From the IMG/VR virus record IMGVR_UViG_3300043540_000091, positions 62,001 to 126,000 of that record: a stretch of DNA of 64,000 nt; one strand, written 5' to 3'. The DNA comes from a virus. Of this stretch, positions 34,411 to 43,953 are shown in pieces; positions within the stretch are counted from its first letter, which is position 1, and each line of letters starts with the position of its first letter. Both the position numbers and the translations under genes were made by a program. Below the pieces are notes generated by a model. It searched no databases. It had not been told where the DNA came from and worked only from the letters and a program-made list of their open reading frames with translations.

Positions 34411-35706
34411 ATGCCCAAGGATAAGAAGCCGAAGTCTGAGGAGAAAACCTCCAGGCTTACCGGTCAGGCCCTTCTAAACGCCATTGCCGCAGACATCAAG
34501 AATACCGCAGAGCAGCTCGACACTGAGCCTGCAATGCTCACCTGGGCTCAGTATCGCGCCAACGGTGGGTACTTCGGGTACCAGAAGATGTACTCTGCTG
34601 GCGGCGGATATAACGCCATCAAGAAGCTCTTCTTCGAGAAGGACATGCCCAAGGACCGCGCGTCCGTAGGTGAGGTCCGCGAGCTGCGTAAGCAGTATCT
34701 CGCCACTGAACGTCGTCTCGAGAGCCGAGAGATGTTCCTCGAGAGGCTCGAGACCATGCTCGAGAACCTCAAGCCGCTCAAGATCACTCCATACAGACCG
34801 AAGGACTCGTACAAGCCCGTAAAGCGTGTGGTGAACCTCCTTCTGTCGGATCTACACTTCGGATCTGACATCGAGACGCGTGAAACTGGCATTGGATGGG
34901 GTAAGACGGAAGAAGCTCGCTGCTTCGCGCACATCGTCAAGAACGTGTGCAGCTACAAGCGTCACTATCGCCCTGAGACCAAGCTGTGCGTATCGATTGC
35001 TGGCGACGTGATCGAGAATGAGCTGCACGACAAGTCATCCGCCGCACCTCTGCACGAGCAGGTCTGCCGCGCGATCCATCTATTGACACAAGGCATTGCT
35101 CGGTTCTCTGAGAACTTCCCTGAGGTCGAGGTATACTACTCGGTCGGTAACCATGGCCGCGACATGTCGATCCACCACGGTCGCGCAACTTCTCAGAAGT
35201 GGAACGCTATCGAGACGACTATCTACTACGCTGTCAAGAAGGCCTGCGGTCACATGAAGAACGTGAAGTTCACGCAGCCTCTTACTCCTTGGGTAACGTA
35301 CGATGCCCTCGGCCATAAGGTATACGTCACTCACGGAGACACCAACCTCAACGTGGGTAACCCTGGTAACACCATCTCGATCCGCCAACTAGAGACTCAG
35401 ATCAATCGTCTGAACTCCTCTTTAAAGGACGACGAGAAGTATGCGGTGTTTGCAGTCGGCCACGTACATCTGGCACTGAGCACTCAACTGCCGAACGGAG
35501 CGCACCTGTTCATGAACGGACCTCTGGTCCCGCCGAACTCGTTCGCACAGACGTTCAGTATCATGCGATCCCCTCAGAACCAGGTCATGTGGGAGACCAC
35601 AGAAGCGTTTGCCGTAGGAGATCAGCGGTTTATTAACGCCGCCGGTGCCGAAACCAACACTTCTCTCGACAAGATCATCCAGCCGTTCACTGAAATTGAC
35701 GTATAA
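34411..35706 (+). CDS. Calcineurin-like metallophosphoesterase
   Basis: 431 residues from ATG 34411 (AGGTG six bases upstream). Metal-binding motifs in order: LLLSDLHFGS (about residue 145), SIAGDVIEN, YSVGNHGRD, VTHGDTN and AVGHVHLA. The GNH site has Gly rather than the usual Asp after His. The N-terminal 130 residues are charged and helical and may bind DNA or protein. It is distinct from the SbcD-like gene. Substrates could be nucleotides, RNA ends or phosphoproteins; none can be chosen. A helix-rich N terminus precedes the catalytic core. Confidence 0.72.
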   Translation: MPKDKKPKSEEKTSRLTGQALLNAIAADIKNTAEQLDTEPAMLTWAQYRANGGYFGYQKMYSAGGGYNAIKKLFFEKDMPKDRASVGEVRELRKQYLATERRLESREMFLERLETMLENLKPLKITPYRPKDSYKPVKRVVNLLLSDLHFGSDIETRETGIGWGKTEEARCFAHIVKNVCSYKRHYRPETKLCVSIAGDVIENELHDKSSAAPLHEQVCRAIHLLTQGIARFSENFPEVEVYYSVGNHGRDMSIHHGRATSQKWNAIETTIYYAVKKACGHMKNVKFTQPLTPWVTYDALGHKVYVTHGDTNLNVGNPGNTISIRQLETQINRLNSSLKDDEKYAVFAVGHVHLALSTQLPNGAHLFMNGPLVPPNSFAQTFSIMRSPQNQVMWETTEAFAVGDQRFINAAGAETNTSLDKIIQPFTEIDV

Positions 35707-35713
35707 TACGTCA
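35697..35713 (+). promoter_or_regulatory. Promoter -10 box embedded in a 17-base palindrome
   Basis: TGACGTATAATACGTCA is a perfect inverted repeat (8+1+8). Its centre supplies TATAAT at 35702-35707, and it spans the 3' end of the phosphoesterase gene. A GTG start with AGAGGAGC follows at 35724. The symmetry suggests a repressor or activator site over the promoter. Confidence 0.6.
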
Positions 35714-35723
35714 GAGGAGCTTC

Positions 35724-36041
35724 GTGAGCAGGTCTCACGGCGACAGAGGCGACCAGGCTAACAAGCTTCGGGCGCTGAAGAAGCAGGTCGAATCCCTTAA
35801 GCGGGAGAACTCAGGACTCCAGAAGGAGTTGCGCAAGGCGAACCAACGCGTCGCTGAGCTACTGAACTTCGCGCTTGAGGAAGAACCTGACGCTCCTTTT
35901 AAGAAGGGAGAGGGCTTAACCTGCACTAATCCAAGCTGTAGCAAGGGTGTCTACGCAGAACATCGGTATCCGGTGCGCGGAGGCGAGAAGGTCTACCTGG
36001 TGTGTAACCTGTGCAAGGATCGTAAGCCCGTTAAGGGATGA
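35724..36041 (+). CDS. Coiled-coil and zinc-finger small protein
   Basis: 105 residues from GTG 35724. The N-terminal half is a coiled coil (LRALKKQVESLKRENSGLQK). The C-terminal half has LTCTNPSCSKGVYAEHRYP and LVCNLCKDRKP, a four-cysteine zinc ribbon. It may bind nucleic acid or a polymerase. The promoter palindrome lies upstream; the next gene overlaps by four bases. Confidence 0.62.
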   Translation: MSRSHGDRGDQANKLRALKKQVESLKRENSGLQKELRKANQRVAELLNFALEEEPDAPFKKGEGLTCTNPSCSKGVYAEHRYPVRGGEKVYLVCNLCKDRKPVKG

Positions 36042-36412
36042 TCTGGACAAGTAACGATAACCCAGCGTATCTTCGCGCGGTCTATGAGATCGAAACCACC
36101 AGGGCCGACATCGCTCGGATGGAACTCGAGCTTATGAGATTGAATGAGAACCGTGCCTCCGTGTATGCTCAGATCGAGCTGATCGAGTCGAACCTTGACT
36201 ACATCCACAAGTACGCAAAGGTTGTAGGCCTGAGGGAGTATTCAAACCTGAAGGCCATACTGAAGCACGAGACCTCCGCGTTCGTATACGCTAAGAATCA
36301 GATCCTTCACGTCGAGAAGGTCCTCGAGTCCTTCAAGGACGGGCTGACTAGACTTCAATCTAGGTTACCATCCTTCCAGACTAAGGTCTTGGAGTTCAAG
36401 CGAGATGAATAA
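36038..36412 (+). CDS. Unknown helical protein
   Basis: 124 residues, mostly helical and coiled-coil-like (ETTRADIARMELELMRLNEN, QILHVEKVLESFKDGLTRL). ATGA overlap with the gene before and an eight-base overlap with the gene after. No motif, signal or membrane segment. Possibly a subunit of a protein complex in the replication region. Confidence 0.55.
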   Translation: MIWTSNDNPAYLRAVYEIETTRADIARMELELMRLNENRASVYAQIELIESNLDYIHKYAKVVGLREYSNLKAILKHETSAFVYAKNQILHVEKVLESFKDGLTRLQSRLPSFQTKVLEFKRDE

Positions 36413-36623
36413 GCAGGATCTCTCGACCAAGGTCTTGCGCGAGCGGGACTTCATAAACTCCCCGAAGCATGACAACTCCCTCAGGAAGTTCGTAGACGAG
36501 CATCCTGACGGCGCGAAGGACTCGGTCATCTGCAAGGCCCTCTGCATGACTCAGAAAGAACTTGAAGAAACGTATCAATGTGCTATCCTCAAGCTTAAAG
36601 AAGGCTTGAACACGGATGAATGA
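36405..36623 (+). CDS. Small protein with helix-turn-helix-like segment
   Basis: 72 residues. The part SVICKALCMTQKELEETYQCA resembles an HTH or sigma-region-4-like turn but is too short to assign. It overlaps the polymerase gene start by eight bases, so its translation is coupled to the polymerase. It could be a regulator or a polymerase partner. Confidence 0.52.
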   Translation: MNKQDLSTKVLRERDFINSPKHDNSLRKFVDEHPDGAKDSVICKALCMTQKELEETYQCAILKLKEGLNTDE

Positions 36624-39600
36624 TAGACGTTTCAAACAACTGATCAACCCGCACTCACACTCTGACCATAGCCTTGACGGTGCTGCGACTGTAAAGCAGA
36701 TCGTCAAACGCAATGCTGAGCTTGGTGCTACCCACGTAGCGTTGACCGAGCACGGCAGCATGAACAGTGCGATGGACCTGTACACCAAGGCCAAGGACGC
36801 CGGTCTCAAGCCAATCATCGGCATGGAAGCTTACATGGTCAACCCATTCCACGATGAGTACGTCGAGCTGTACCGCGCGGCGTTCAAGGCCGGTAAATGG
36901 AAGCCGCGCAACATCAAGGAAGACAACTACGAGGCCATAGAGCGAGCGATCCAACGTACGGCCATGAATCAATACCTGCACGTCACCATCCACTTCAAGG
37001 ATGCGTGGGCATATCGGTACTTCTGTGGCTTGTCCGAAGCGATGTATTCTCGCGCCGTCAAGAAGTATGACGAGCTGAAGCCCATGATCACTCTCGACGA
37101 GCTTCGAGGTGCTAGGGGCCATATCACGATAGGTTCCTCGTGTATGAAGGGACCTATCCAGAACTTCATGCTGCCGTCCCGTGACGGAATGATTCAGCCG
37201 AACCAAGCGCATGCCGAATGGATGTACCAGCAGCTCCGCGAGATTGCTGGACCGGACGGCTTCTTCGTCGAGGTATTCCCTCACACCGTCACGCATGATT
37301 GGCAGAAGGCTGAGAAGGATGATACCGGCACCATCGTGAAGCCTGGTTACTTCAAGCCTCATGAGTGTACCTGTCACGCTCCCGAAGGAGATCTCCAGAA
37401 GCCTCTCAACAAATACGCGATCGACCTTGCCAAGAAGTACGGCGACAAAATCATTATATCGCTTGACAGTCATTTCGCGACGGAGGACCAGAAGGTCATC
37501 CAGGACGCAAAGCTTGGCAATGGCGAAGAGAGCTGGCGCTTCCATAACTCGTACCACATCATGTCCACGGATGAGGCTGCAGCCATCCTGAAGGGTACCT
37601 TGGGAGTGTCCGACCGCGACATCGAGGAGTGGGTTGACAACTCGTACGCCTTCGCGTCGAACTTCAACGATTTCAAGCTGGAGACATCCAAGGACCGCTG
37701 GGTTCTGGCCGGTGACGGCGAACGATTCCTGGGACATCTAAAGTCCACGATAGACAAGTGGGGACGGATGGACTGGAACGACCAGGAGATGGTCGCTCAG
37801 CTCAAGCGTGAGATCCAGATATTGGCGTTCAACGGTAAGCTGAACCTACTCTCGTATGTCGAGACTATCGAGGATATCTCCAACTTCTGTCGAGAGAACG
37901 ACGTCCTCATGAACGTGCGGGGATCAGCTGGCGGATCACTGTTGATGTACGTCATCGGAGTGTCTGGTATCAACCCGCTACCACACAAGTTGTCCTTCGG
38001 ACGTTTTCTTACGGAAGGCCGCATCAAGGCGAACACCCTCCCAGACGTCGACATGGACGTCTCGGATCAGGAGAAGGTGATCGAGTATCTGAAGTCCAAG
38101 TACGGCAAGAACGTGTGCCGACTCTCAACGGATCTTCTTCTGCGGGTTAAATCGTCCATCAAGGATGCTGAACGGTCCATCTTTGGCCGCGTCCGCCCTG
38201 AAACCGAGCACTTATGCAGTAGGGCTATTCCATCCACTCCTCAAGGCAAGGACGATTACGAGTTCGTATTCGGCAAGGAAGGAACGACCGGCGAAGGTTT
38301 ATACAACACCAACATGCAGCTGCGCAGGTACGCCGACGAGAACCCTCAGGTCTGGTCGGTCGTGACGGAGATGCTGGGAATCCAGCGTAACAAGTCAACC
38401 CATGCGTGCGGATTCATCATCGCGGATCGTCCCATCACGGACTACATGCCGATCATCAAGGTGAACGACGAGTGGGTAACTGGCTTCAGTCCTAAGACGG
38501 CTGAGGCTGCTGGTCTGGTCAAGTTTGATCTTCTCGGGTTGAACACCCTTCGAGACATCAGGCTCGCGGTCAAGTCCATCAAGGAACGCACGGGGATGGT
38601 CATCGATCCATTCCATCTGCCCTTCTGCGCGAAGTCGGCCATGAACTTCCAGCTCGGTAAGACCGAAGGAGTCTTCCAGTTTGACACTCCAACGGTCAGA
38701 CCTCTTCAGACTCAGATCTTCAAGGCCGATCAGATGCGAACGGTCGTCGATATCTGCGAAGCAAACGCCGGTATCACGTCGCTCGGTCGTCCAGGTACAC
38801 TAGACGCGCCATCGGGAGATGGAAGAACTCTGGCCGAAGTGTACGTGGCCTGCGCGAACGGCGAACCTGTGAAGTATGTTCACCCTGATCTCGAACCGAT
38901 CCTCAAGAACACGTTCGGTATTCAGCTCTATCAGGAGCAGACGATCCAGATCTTCAAGGATATCGGAGGCATGGACGACACGGAAGCCGACGAGGTTCGT
39001 CGCGGTATCGGTAAGAAGATCGAGAAGGTTCTCATGGCGGCAACCGCCAAGCTTAAGGACGGCGCTCTCAAGCGCGGCTGGACGGAAGATCAAGTCAACT
39101 TGCTCATCGAACAGATTAAGGCTTCGGCTAACTATTCGTTCAACAAGTCGCACGCCGTGTCATATGCCTATGTCGCGTATGCATGCATGTGGCTCAAGAC
39201 GAACTATCCGCTCGACTGGTGGAAGGCGATCCTGTCTAACTCGACCAAGGACGAGATGGCCACGAAGTTCTGGCGGCACGTCAAAGATTTCACGACGCTT
39301 CCCGACATCAACATGTCAAAGGATGACTACGAGATCTCCGGTGACCGCATCATAGCTCCGTTTTCGATCCTTACTGGTGTGGGGGAGAAGTCTTACCAGG
39401 ACCTCATGAAGCATAAGCCGTATGAATCCCTGGAGTACTTCGTTCGATCTCACTTTCCTACCAAGGAAGAGGAGGACGAGAAGAAGCGCAAGGCCAAGAT
39501 GCGCAAGCAGGCCAAGGCGACTGGATCTAACATGCTGGAAGAAGATCGCGCCGATCGGAAGTCTGCGGTGAACGCAGGTATTGCTCGGAAGCTGATCGCA

Positions 39601-40293
39601 GCCGGTGTACTAGACTCCCTGTTCGAGCCTGGAATGATCATCGAAGAGAAGCTGATGAAGTTCGAGGAAGTTCGTGGCAGAGTTCGCGGCAAGAAGCCGG
39701 AGGTTGTCCCTGATGAGTTCGAGCGTATCTCAAATCTCGGTAAATACCTGCTGCGCAAGCAGCTGATCCAGATCTATTCAGAAGATCTGCGACCGATCAT
39801 GCTGCCGGTGCGAGGCTGTCGCGAGCTTCCGATCAGGTTCCAAGGTGCAAAGGGCTGGTTTACCCAGGACGGGTTCCCGATACTTGATGGAAACATGCTT
39901 GAATACTTCAAGACCAAGCATGAGGCTAAGATCGGGGTAGCGAACATCGTTCGGCAATTTGACATGCTTCTCGCTGATGGGGTTGACAACTGGCACCAAC
40001 CTGCTATAGTAGGAGACATCGAACGTCGCTTCTACGTGTTGGCATACGTCATCTCGGAGAAGTCGTTCCCGTACAAGAACAAGACCAAGTATGCGAATAG
40101 AATGGTCCTTGACGTGAACGGGGTCTTCACGGAAGAGATGCTCTGGCCAGGTAGGGACCAGTCAGAAGCGGAGATGGGATTCAAGGGAGCGCCGGTGCTG
40201 GCATCCTTCTACATCTCAACGCGCGGAGTGCAGCTTGGAAGCATTCACCCGCTGCTCGCCGAAGGGGATCTTGAGAAGTATGACATGGCTTAA
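36616..40293 (+). CDS. dnaE: C-family DNA polymerase (DnaE-like alpha subunit)
   Basis: 1225 residues, typical for the family. An N-terminal PHP domain starts INPHSHSDHSLDG (H13, H15, D17, H18) and continues with HVALTEHGSMN. The palm holds RGSAGGSLLMYVIGVSG (about 434) and LPDVDMDVSDQEKVIEYLK (about 475, catalytic Asp pair). Later elements include THACGFIIADRPI, GLVKFDLLGLNTL and FNKSHAVSYAYVAYACMWLK, matching fingers and tandem HhH-like regions. The C terminus carries a beta-like domain. It copies the phage genome with the DnaB-type helicase. The two-base gap to the upstream gene suggests coupling. Confidence 0.9.
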   Translation: MNDRRFKQLINPHSHSDHSLDGAATVKQIVKRNAELGATHVALTEHGSMNSAMDLYTKAKDAGLKPIIGMEAYMVNPFHDEYVELYRAAFKAGKWKPRNIKEDNYEAIERAIQRTAMNQYLHVTIHFKDAWAYRYFCGLSEAMYSRAVKKYDELKPMITLDELRGARGHITIGSSCMKGPIQNFMLPSRDGMIQPNQAHAEWMYQQLREIAGPDGFFVEVFPHTVTHDWQKAEKDDTGTIVKPGYFKPHECTCHAPEGDLQKPLNKYAIDLAKKYGDKIIISLDSHFATEDQKVIQDAKLGNGEESWRFHNSYHIMSTDEAAAILKGTLGVSDRDIEEWVDNSYAFASNFNDFKLETSKDRWVLAGDGERFLGHLKSTIDKWGRMDWNDQEMVAQLKREIQILAFNGKLNLLSYVETIEDISNFCRENDVLMNVRGSAGGSLLMYVIGVSGINPLPHKLSFGRFLTEGRIKANTLPDVDMDVSDQEKVIEYLKSKYGKNVCRLSTDLLLRVKSSIKDAERSIFGRVRPETEHLCSRAIPSTPQGKDDYEFVFGKEGTTGEGLYNTNMQLRRYADENPQVWSVVTEMLGIQRNKSTHACGFIIADRPITDYMPIIKVNDEWVTGFSPKTAEAAGLVKFDLLGLNTLRDIRLAVKSIKERTGMVIDPFHLPFCAKSAMNFQLGKTEGVFQFDTPTVRPLQTQIFKADQMRTVVDICEANAGITSLGRPGTLDAPSGDGRTLAEVYVACANGEPVKYVHPDLEPILKNTFGIQLYQEQTIQIFKDIGGMDDTEADEVRRGIGKKIEKVLMAATAKLKDGALKRGWTEDQVNLLIEQIKASANYSFNKSHAVSYAYVAYACMWLKTNYPLDWWKAILSNSTKDEMATKFWRHVKDFTTLPDINMSKDDYEISGDRIIAPFSILTGVGEKSYQDLMKHKPYESLEYFVRSHFPTKEEEDEKKRKAKMRKQAKATGSNMLEEDRADRKSAVNAGIARKLIAAGVLDSLFEPGMIIEEKLMKFEEVRGRVRGKKPEVVPDEFERISNLGKYLLRKQLIQIYSEDLRPIMLPVRGCRELPIRFQGAKGWFTQDGFPILDGNMLEYFKTKHEAKIGVANIVRQFDMLLADGVDNWHQPAIVGDIERRFYVLAYVISEKSFPYKNKTKYANRMVLDVNGVFTEEMLWPGRDQSEAEMGFKGAPVLASFYISTRGVQLGSIHPLLAEGDLEKYDMA

Positions 40294-40296
40294 TTG

Positions 40297-40305
40297 TGGT
40301 ATAAT
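40297..40305 (+). promoter_or_regulatory. Extended -10 promoter
   Basis: TGTGGTATAAT (TATAAT 40300-40305) is the best match to consensus of the whole series. It overlaps the stop of the polymerase gene region. A leader with GGAGG precedes ATG 40321. No convincing -35 box. Confidence 0.65.
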
Positions 40306-40320
40306 CCCAGTGGAGGTAGT

Positions 40321-41085
40321 ATGAACAAGTTAAAAGAACTGTACACTAAGATCCTTGACGTGATCGCTGACACCGAGATCGATGCAAGTGCGACTGATCC
40401 GCGCGTTCGCGCAGGAGTCGAGGCTAAGGTCCGTAACGCCAAGCAAGACCTTGAGCGAGTCAAGCGGGAATACAAGGATGCCCTGATCGGCCATGTGGTC
40501 GTCATCGGAGTGAACGGTTCGTCTGCTACTGAGTTCGCAGCATCAGCAGAGAAGGCTGGCGCAATCGCCGTTGACTTCAACTTCATCGTCGACAAGACGG
40601 CAGAAAACCTATCGAAACGCGCCATCGGCAGCGAGTTCACCTCGGAAGCTCTGTTCAAGCTGATCGACGAACTGTCAAAGGTTCGACTGGAATACGATAT
40701 GATCCAACTTCCCACTCCGCGCGTCGACGCATACGCCGATGGCATCTACAACGCTCCGCTGCGTGAGGCCATCGCCAAGCTGTTCTCAAAGAATTACGGA
40801 TCAAGCCTTCAGTCGGCAGTTACTCGCCGCCTGATCGGAGATAAGGGACTTGACGCCAAGTTCACCGGCAAGAAGTTGCCCGTGATCGTCTACAACCTGG
40901 ATCAGGATATGGACGTTCGTTTCATCCCCGCGCCCGTGACCATCATTACCTCGAACGGTAAGGTTACGGACAACGGCGTAAAGAAGAAGCTCGCCGAAGT
41001 CAAGGCGATGCTCAGTGATAAGCAAGAAGAGACCAACGATTCCCAAACCAATGGCCAAAGTGCCCAAACAGAGGAGGAGTTATGA
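40321..41085 (+). CDS. Unknown protein of the replication region
   Basis: 254 residues from ATG 40321 behind GGAGG; a TTG nine codons upstream lies over the promoter. Helical N terminus with KELYTKILDVIADTEIDASA and an alpha/beta central part (HVVVIGVNGSSATEFAASAE, IAVDFNFIVDKTAENLSK). An Asn/Gln/Glu tail ends at the ATGA overlap with the SSB gene. A single-stranded-DNA or replisome accessory role is possible by context only. Confidence 0.6.
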   Translation: MNKLKELYTKILDVIADTEIDASATDPRVRAGVEAKVRNAKQDLERVKREYKDALIGHVVVIGVNGSSATEFAASAEKAGAIAVDFNFIVDKTAENLSKRAIGSEFTSEALFKLIDELSKVRLEYDMIQLPTPRVDAYADGIYNAPLREAIAKLFSKNYGSSLQSAVTRRLIGDKGLDAKFTGKKLPVIVYNLDQDMDVRFIPAPVTIITSNGKVTDNGVKKKLAEVKAMLSDKQEETNDSQTNGQSAQTEEEL

Positions 41086-42299
41086 ATCAAGAGGTCGAGT
41101 TAGGCAAGGCAGTATATGGCCGGTCCGGTGGTGGTAGCCACGGCTGGTTCCATATCGAAGACAACAAGGACAACGTGTATCGTGTCCTTCCGCCAATGAA
41201 GAGTCTCGCACGCGAGGGCAAGTACGCCAAGTACTACTCGACGCATCGCGGATTCCGTGGCACTGACAATAAACAGAAGCCATTCCTGTGCGTCGAGGAA
41301 GGTAAGTGGGACAATAAGACCAAGACGAAGGCCATCACGATCCACTGTCCGGTGTGCGACTGGGTTCAAGCTGTTGAAGCTCAGATCGCAAACTACAAGG
41401 CGCAAGGCGCGACCGACGAGCAGATCCGTGAGTATCGCAACAAGTACGTGTTCCCGTTCCAGGCAGAGCGCAAGTACTACCTGAACGTCGTGAACATGGA
41501 AGGTAAGATCGGCGTACTGCCCATCGGCTCAAATATGTTCAAGTCCTTGGAAGCTCTGGCTATGGAACAGCAGAAGACTCGCCGCGACATAACCGGCATG
41601 GAAGGCTTCTTCATCAACTTCAAGAAGCAGACCAAGTTCAAAGGTGATCGCGATGCGATCCATACCGCTTCGCTCTATATGGCACCTCAGCCTGACATGA
41701 GCTATCGTCCGATCGTTCATGTGATCGACAACGCGTTCGCTCAACGTCTGGGACCTGAAGCAGCAGACCTTGGTCAGCTCTTCAAGACTCTCGAGATCGA
41801 GCAACTCTCGCAGCTCGTCGCTCTCGATGGCGAAGCACGCGCCAAGTATGTGGACAGCCTGTTCCCCAAAGAACAGGTCGCTCCGATTGTGTCCGCTCCT
41901 GTATCCGCTCCTGTATCCGCTCCCGTCTCTGCTCCGGCACCTGCTGGCGCAATCCCTGGAATGCAGTTCAACCCAGGCTCGCTGCCTCCTCCGGCGCAGC
42001 AGTTCGGACAACCTGCTCCGGCAGCTCCAGCCGCTCCTGTGGCACAAGCTCCGGCAGCTCCGATGTCCTTCACTCCTCCGGCGAATGCGATGCCTGCTCC
42101 TGCCATGCCAGGGCCTGCCATGCCAGGGCCTGCTCCTGCTCCGGCACAGGTGACCTTCACTCCTCCTGCTAACGTGGCCGCTCCTGCTAACGCCGGATTC
42201 TCAGGCTTCAATCAGCAGCCTGCAGGTGGAAGTCAGCAGCCGATCAGTCAGTTGGATGACGCACAGTTCGCCAACATGGTTCGTCCGCTGAAAGGATAG
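41082..42299 (+). CDS. ssb: Single-stranded DNA-binding protein, gp32-like
   Basis: 405 residues. The core resembles T4 gp32-type SSBs: GSHGWFHIEDNKDNVYRVLP, KYYSTHRGF, KPFLCVEEGKWD, TIHCPVCDWVQAVEAQ (zinc ligands) and RKYYLNVVNMEGKIGVLPIG. The last 130 residues are a Pro/Ala-rich linker, with a VSAP unit repeated four times, ending with an acidic DAQFANMVRPLKG tip. It protects ssDNA and recruits partners through its tail. It precedes the UvsX-like gene, the normal partnership in recombination-dependent replication. Confidence 0.75.
   Translation: MNQEVELGKAVYGRSGGGSHGWFHIEDNKDNVYRVLPPMKSLAREGKYAKYYSTHRGFRGTDNKQKPFLCVEEGKWDNKTKTKAITIHCPVCDWVQAVEAQIANYKAQGATDEQIREYRNKYVFPFQAERKYYLNVVNMEGKIGVLPIGSNMFKSLEALAMEQQKTRRDITGMEGFFINFKKQTKFKGDRDAIHTASLYMAPQPDMSYRPIVHVIDNAFAQRLGPEAADLGQLFKTLEIEQLSQLVALDGEARAKYVDSLFPKEQVAPIVSAPVSAPVSAPVSAPAPAGAIPGMQFNPGSLPPPAQQFGQPAPAAPAAPVAQAPAAPMSFTPPANAMPAPAMPGPAMPGPAPAPAQVTFTPPANVAAPANAGFSGFNQQPAGGSQQPISQLDDAQFANMVRPLKG
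41889..41936 (+). repeat. Four in-frame 12-bp repeats (VSAP codons) in the SSB tail
   Basis: Four consecutive 12-base units beginning GTNTC(C/T)GCTCC code VSAP four times in the SSB linker. Two nearby GCCATGCCAGGGCCT units (15 bases) code AMPGP. Such low-complexity repeats alter linker length by slippage. Confidence 0.75.
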
Positions 42300-42301
42300 T
42301 C

Positions 42302-42871
42302 ATGAACACGCCTGAGGCGAGTATGCTGGCGGTACCGAGAGGTACCCCAGGCAAAACTCCTCTCGAGCTGGACATGAGAACGATCTACGAAGCTGAACGT
42401 CGGCTTCCGGAAATCGCTCTCGTGTCTAATGCTACCAAGATGGAGCTTGCAGCTCTGTACAACAATGCGGCGAACGAGGTAGGTAAGTACCTCGGCTGGA
42501 TCGAGTACGAGCTTCTCAAGGCTAAGAAGGTTCACACGGCCAACCGATCAAACGTGATCATGGGCGTGGCTATCGAAGAGGCTAAGAGATTAAAAGAACT
42601 TGGAATCAAGATGAACGAGGATATCCGCGAGGCGCTCATCTCAAAGGATGAAGCATGCTCTCAGTCGCAGGACATCGTCGATTCCCTACTCTCGGTCAAG
42701 GTATGGCTGGAAGAGAAGAAGTGGTCGTTCATCAGGTCCTTCAATAGTATCAGCGAGCAGGCGCAGGGCAAGAGTGCTCAGCCTACTCCTAACTTCGTTG
42801 GAACCATTGGTCAAACCTATAACCTGCCTCAGGCCAACTTCATGGGCCGAGACGAAAGGAAGAAGGAATAA
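42302..42871 (+). CDS. Unknown protein between SSB and RecA-like genes
   Basis: 189 residues, helical (MELAALYNNAANEVGKYLGW, SQSQDIVDSLLSVKVWLEEK), with a disordered NFVGTIGQTYNLPQANFMGR tail. An AAAGGATAG site lies just before the ATG. The stop overlaps the recombinase ATG (TAATG). A recombination-mediator role (as UvsY in T4) is plausible from its place and size alone; no sequence signature of UvsY could be recognised. Confidence 0.55.
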   Translation: MNTPEASMLAVPRGTPGKTPLELDMRTIYEAERRLPEIALVSNATKMELAALYNNAANEVGKYLGWIEYELLKAKKVHTANRSNVIMGVAIEEAKRLKELGIKMNEDIREALISKDEACSQSQDIVDSLLSVKVWLEEKKWSFIRSFNSISEQAQGKSAQPTPNFVGTIGQTYNLPQANFMGRDERKKE

Positions 42872-43953
42872 TGGGCAAACACCTATCAAAACTTCGCGCT
42901 CTGGAAGGGGCTGTCAGTACCTCTACCGGCGACGAAGCAGTTCTAAACTGTCTGCGTACACCAAGTCCCTCGGTTAACTGGGCCATGGCTCAGCCTGGAT
43001 TCGGACTGCCGTATGGCTGCGGCATGGTTCTGTACGGACCTCCCAAGGGCGGTAAGTCGGTCTTCATCAACGGCATCATCGGTCAGATGCACAAGGACGA
43101 TCCTGACTTCATCGCGATCAAGTTCGACACTGAGCTTCGTTCTCAGTTCACCGTCACGCAGGCTGCCTTGAAGAAGTTTGGTATCGATCCAGACCGCTTC
43201 ATCGTGTACGACACCAACGTACCGAAGGACATCTTCGATCGCATCGAGCGCGATATAGCCGCCGCCTGCCAAGATGGCGAGAAGATCAAGCTCATCATCA
43301 TCGACTCCATGTCCGGAATCTCTGGTCGCCGGTCTCTGAACGCTGACTCTGTCGATACTCAACAGATCGGAGATCAGGCCGCTACTATCAAGGACGGTCT
43401 GCAACGTATCATGCCGACCATCCGTAAGTATGGCATCGCACTGATCTGCACCGCGCACATCCGCGCGGAGATGGACATGGCAGAGCAGATGCGTGGCAAG
43501 AAGGTCAAGATGAACGCTGCCTGGGCTGCCAAGCACACGTTCGAGTACTTCTGCTACATCGAGCCGAACCAGTCTAAGACCGGAAAGGTCACGCTGGCTG
43601 GCGAGACGTTCACCGATCCTGAACTGGTTGACTTCATGGACCGAGACATGAAGACCGGCCACAAGGTTCGCCTGCGCGTGGAGGACAGTTCGTTCCCGTA
43701 CGGAGGTCGCACCGCAGAGTTCACTCTGGACTTCGACAAAGGCATTGTGAATCAGTACGAGGAGATCTATACCCTTGCCAAGAACTATGGCCTGATCACG
43801 ACCAGCGGAGCTTGGTACCATGCAGAAGGCGAGAAGTTCAACGGTCTCATCAAGTGCCTTGAGGCTATCCGAGACAACCAAGAGCTTCAGACGTCGTTGC
43901 TGACCAAGGTCAAGCAGATCGACTTCAAGCGCATCAAGGGGATCGTAGACTGA
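42871..43953 (+). CDS. uvsX: RecA/UvsX-family recombinase
   Basis: 360 residues. Walker A VLYGPPKGGKSVF (about 54-65), Walker B region KIKLIIIDSMSGISGR, and the RecA-like helix IALICTAHIRAEMDMAEQM. The C-terminal part (DKGIVNQYEEIYTLAKNYGL, SGAWYHAEGEKFNGLIKCLE) matches the DNA-binding C-terminal domain of RecA/UvsX proteins. It catalyses strand exchange for replication restart and repair together with SSB. The next gene begins inside its stop codon by a CTGA overlap. Confidence 0.85.
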   Translation: MGKHLSKLRALEGAVSTSTGDEAVLNCLRTPSPSVNWAMAQPGFGLPYGCGMVLYGPPKGGKSVFINGIIGQMHKDDPDFIAIKFDTELRSQFTVTQAALKKFGIDPDRFIVYDTNVPKDIFDRIERDIAAACQDGEKIKLIIIDSMSGISGRRSLNADSVDTQQIGDQAATIKDGLQRIMPTIRKYGIALICTAHIRAEMDMAEQMRGKKVKMNAAWAAKHTFEYFCYIEPNQSKTGKVTLAGETFTDPELVDFMDRDMKTGHKVRLRVEDSSFPYGGRTAEFTLDFDKGIVNQYEEIYTLAKNYGLITTSGAWYHAEGEKFNGLIKCLEAIRDNQELQTSLLTKVKQIDFKRIKGIVD

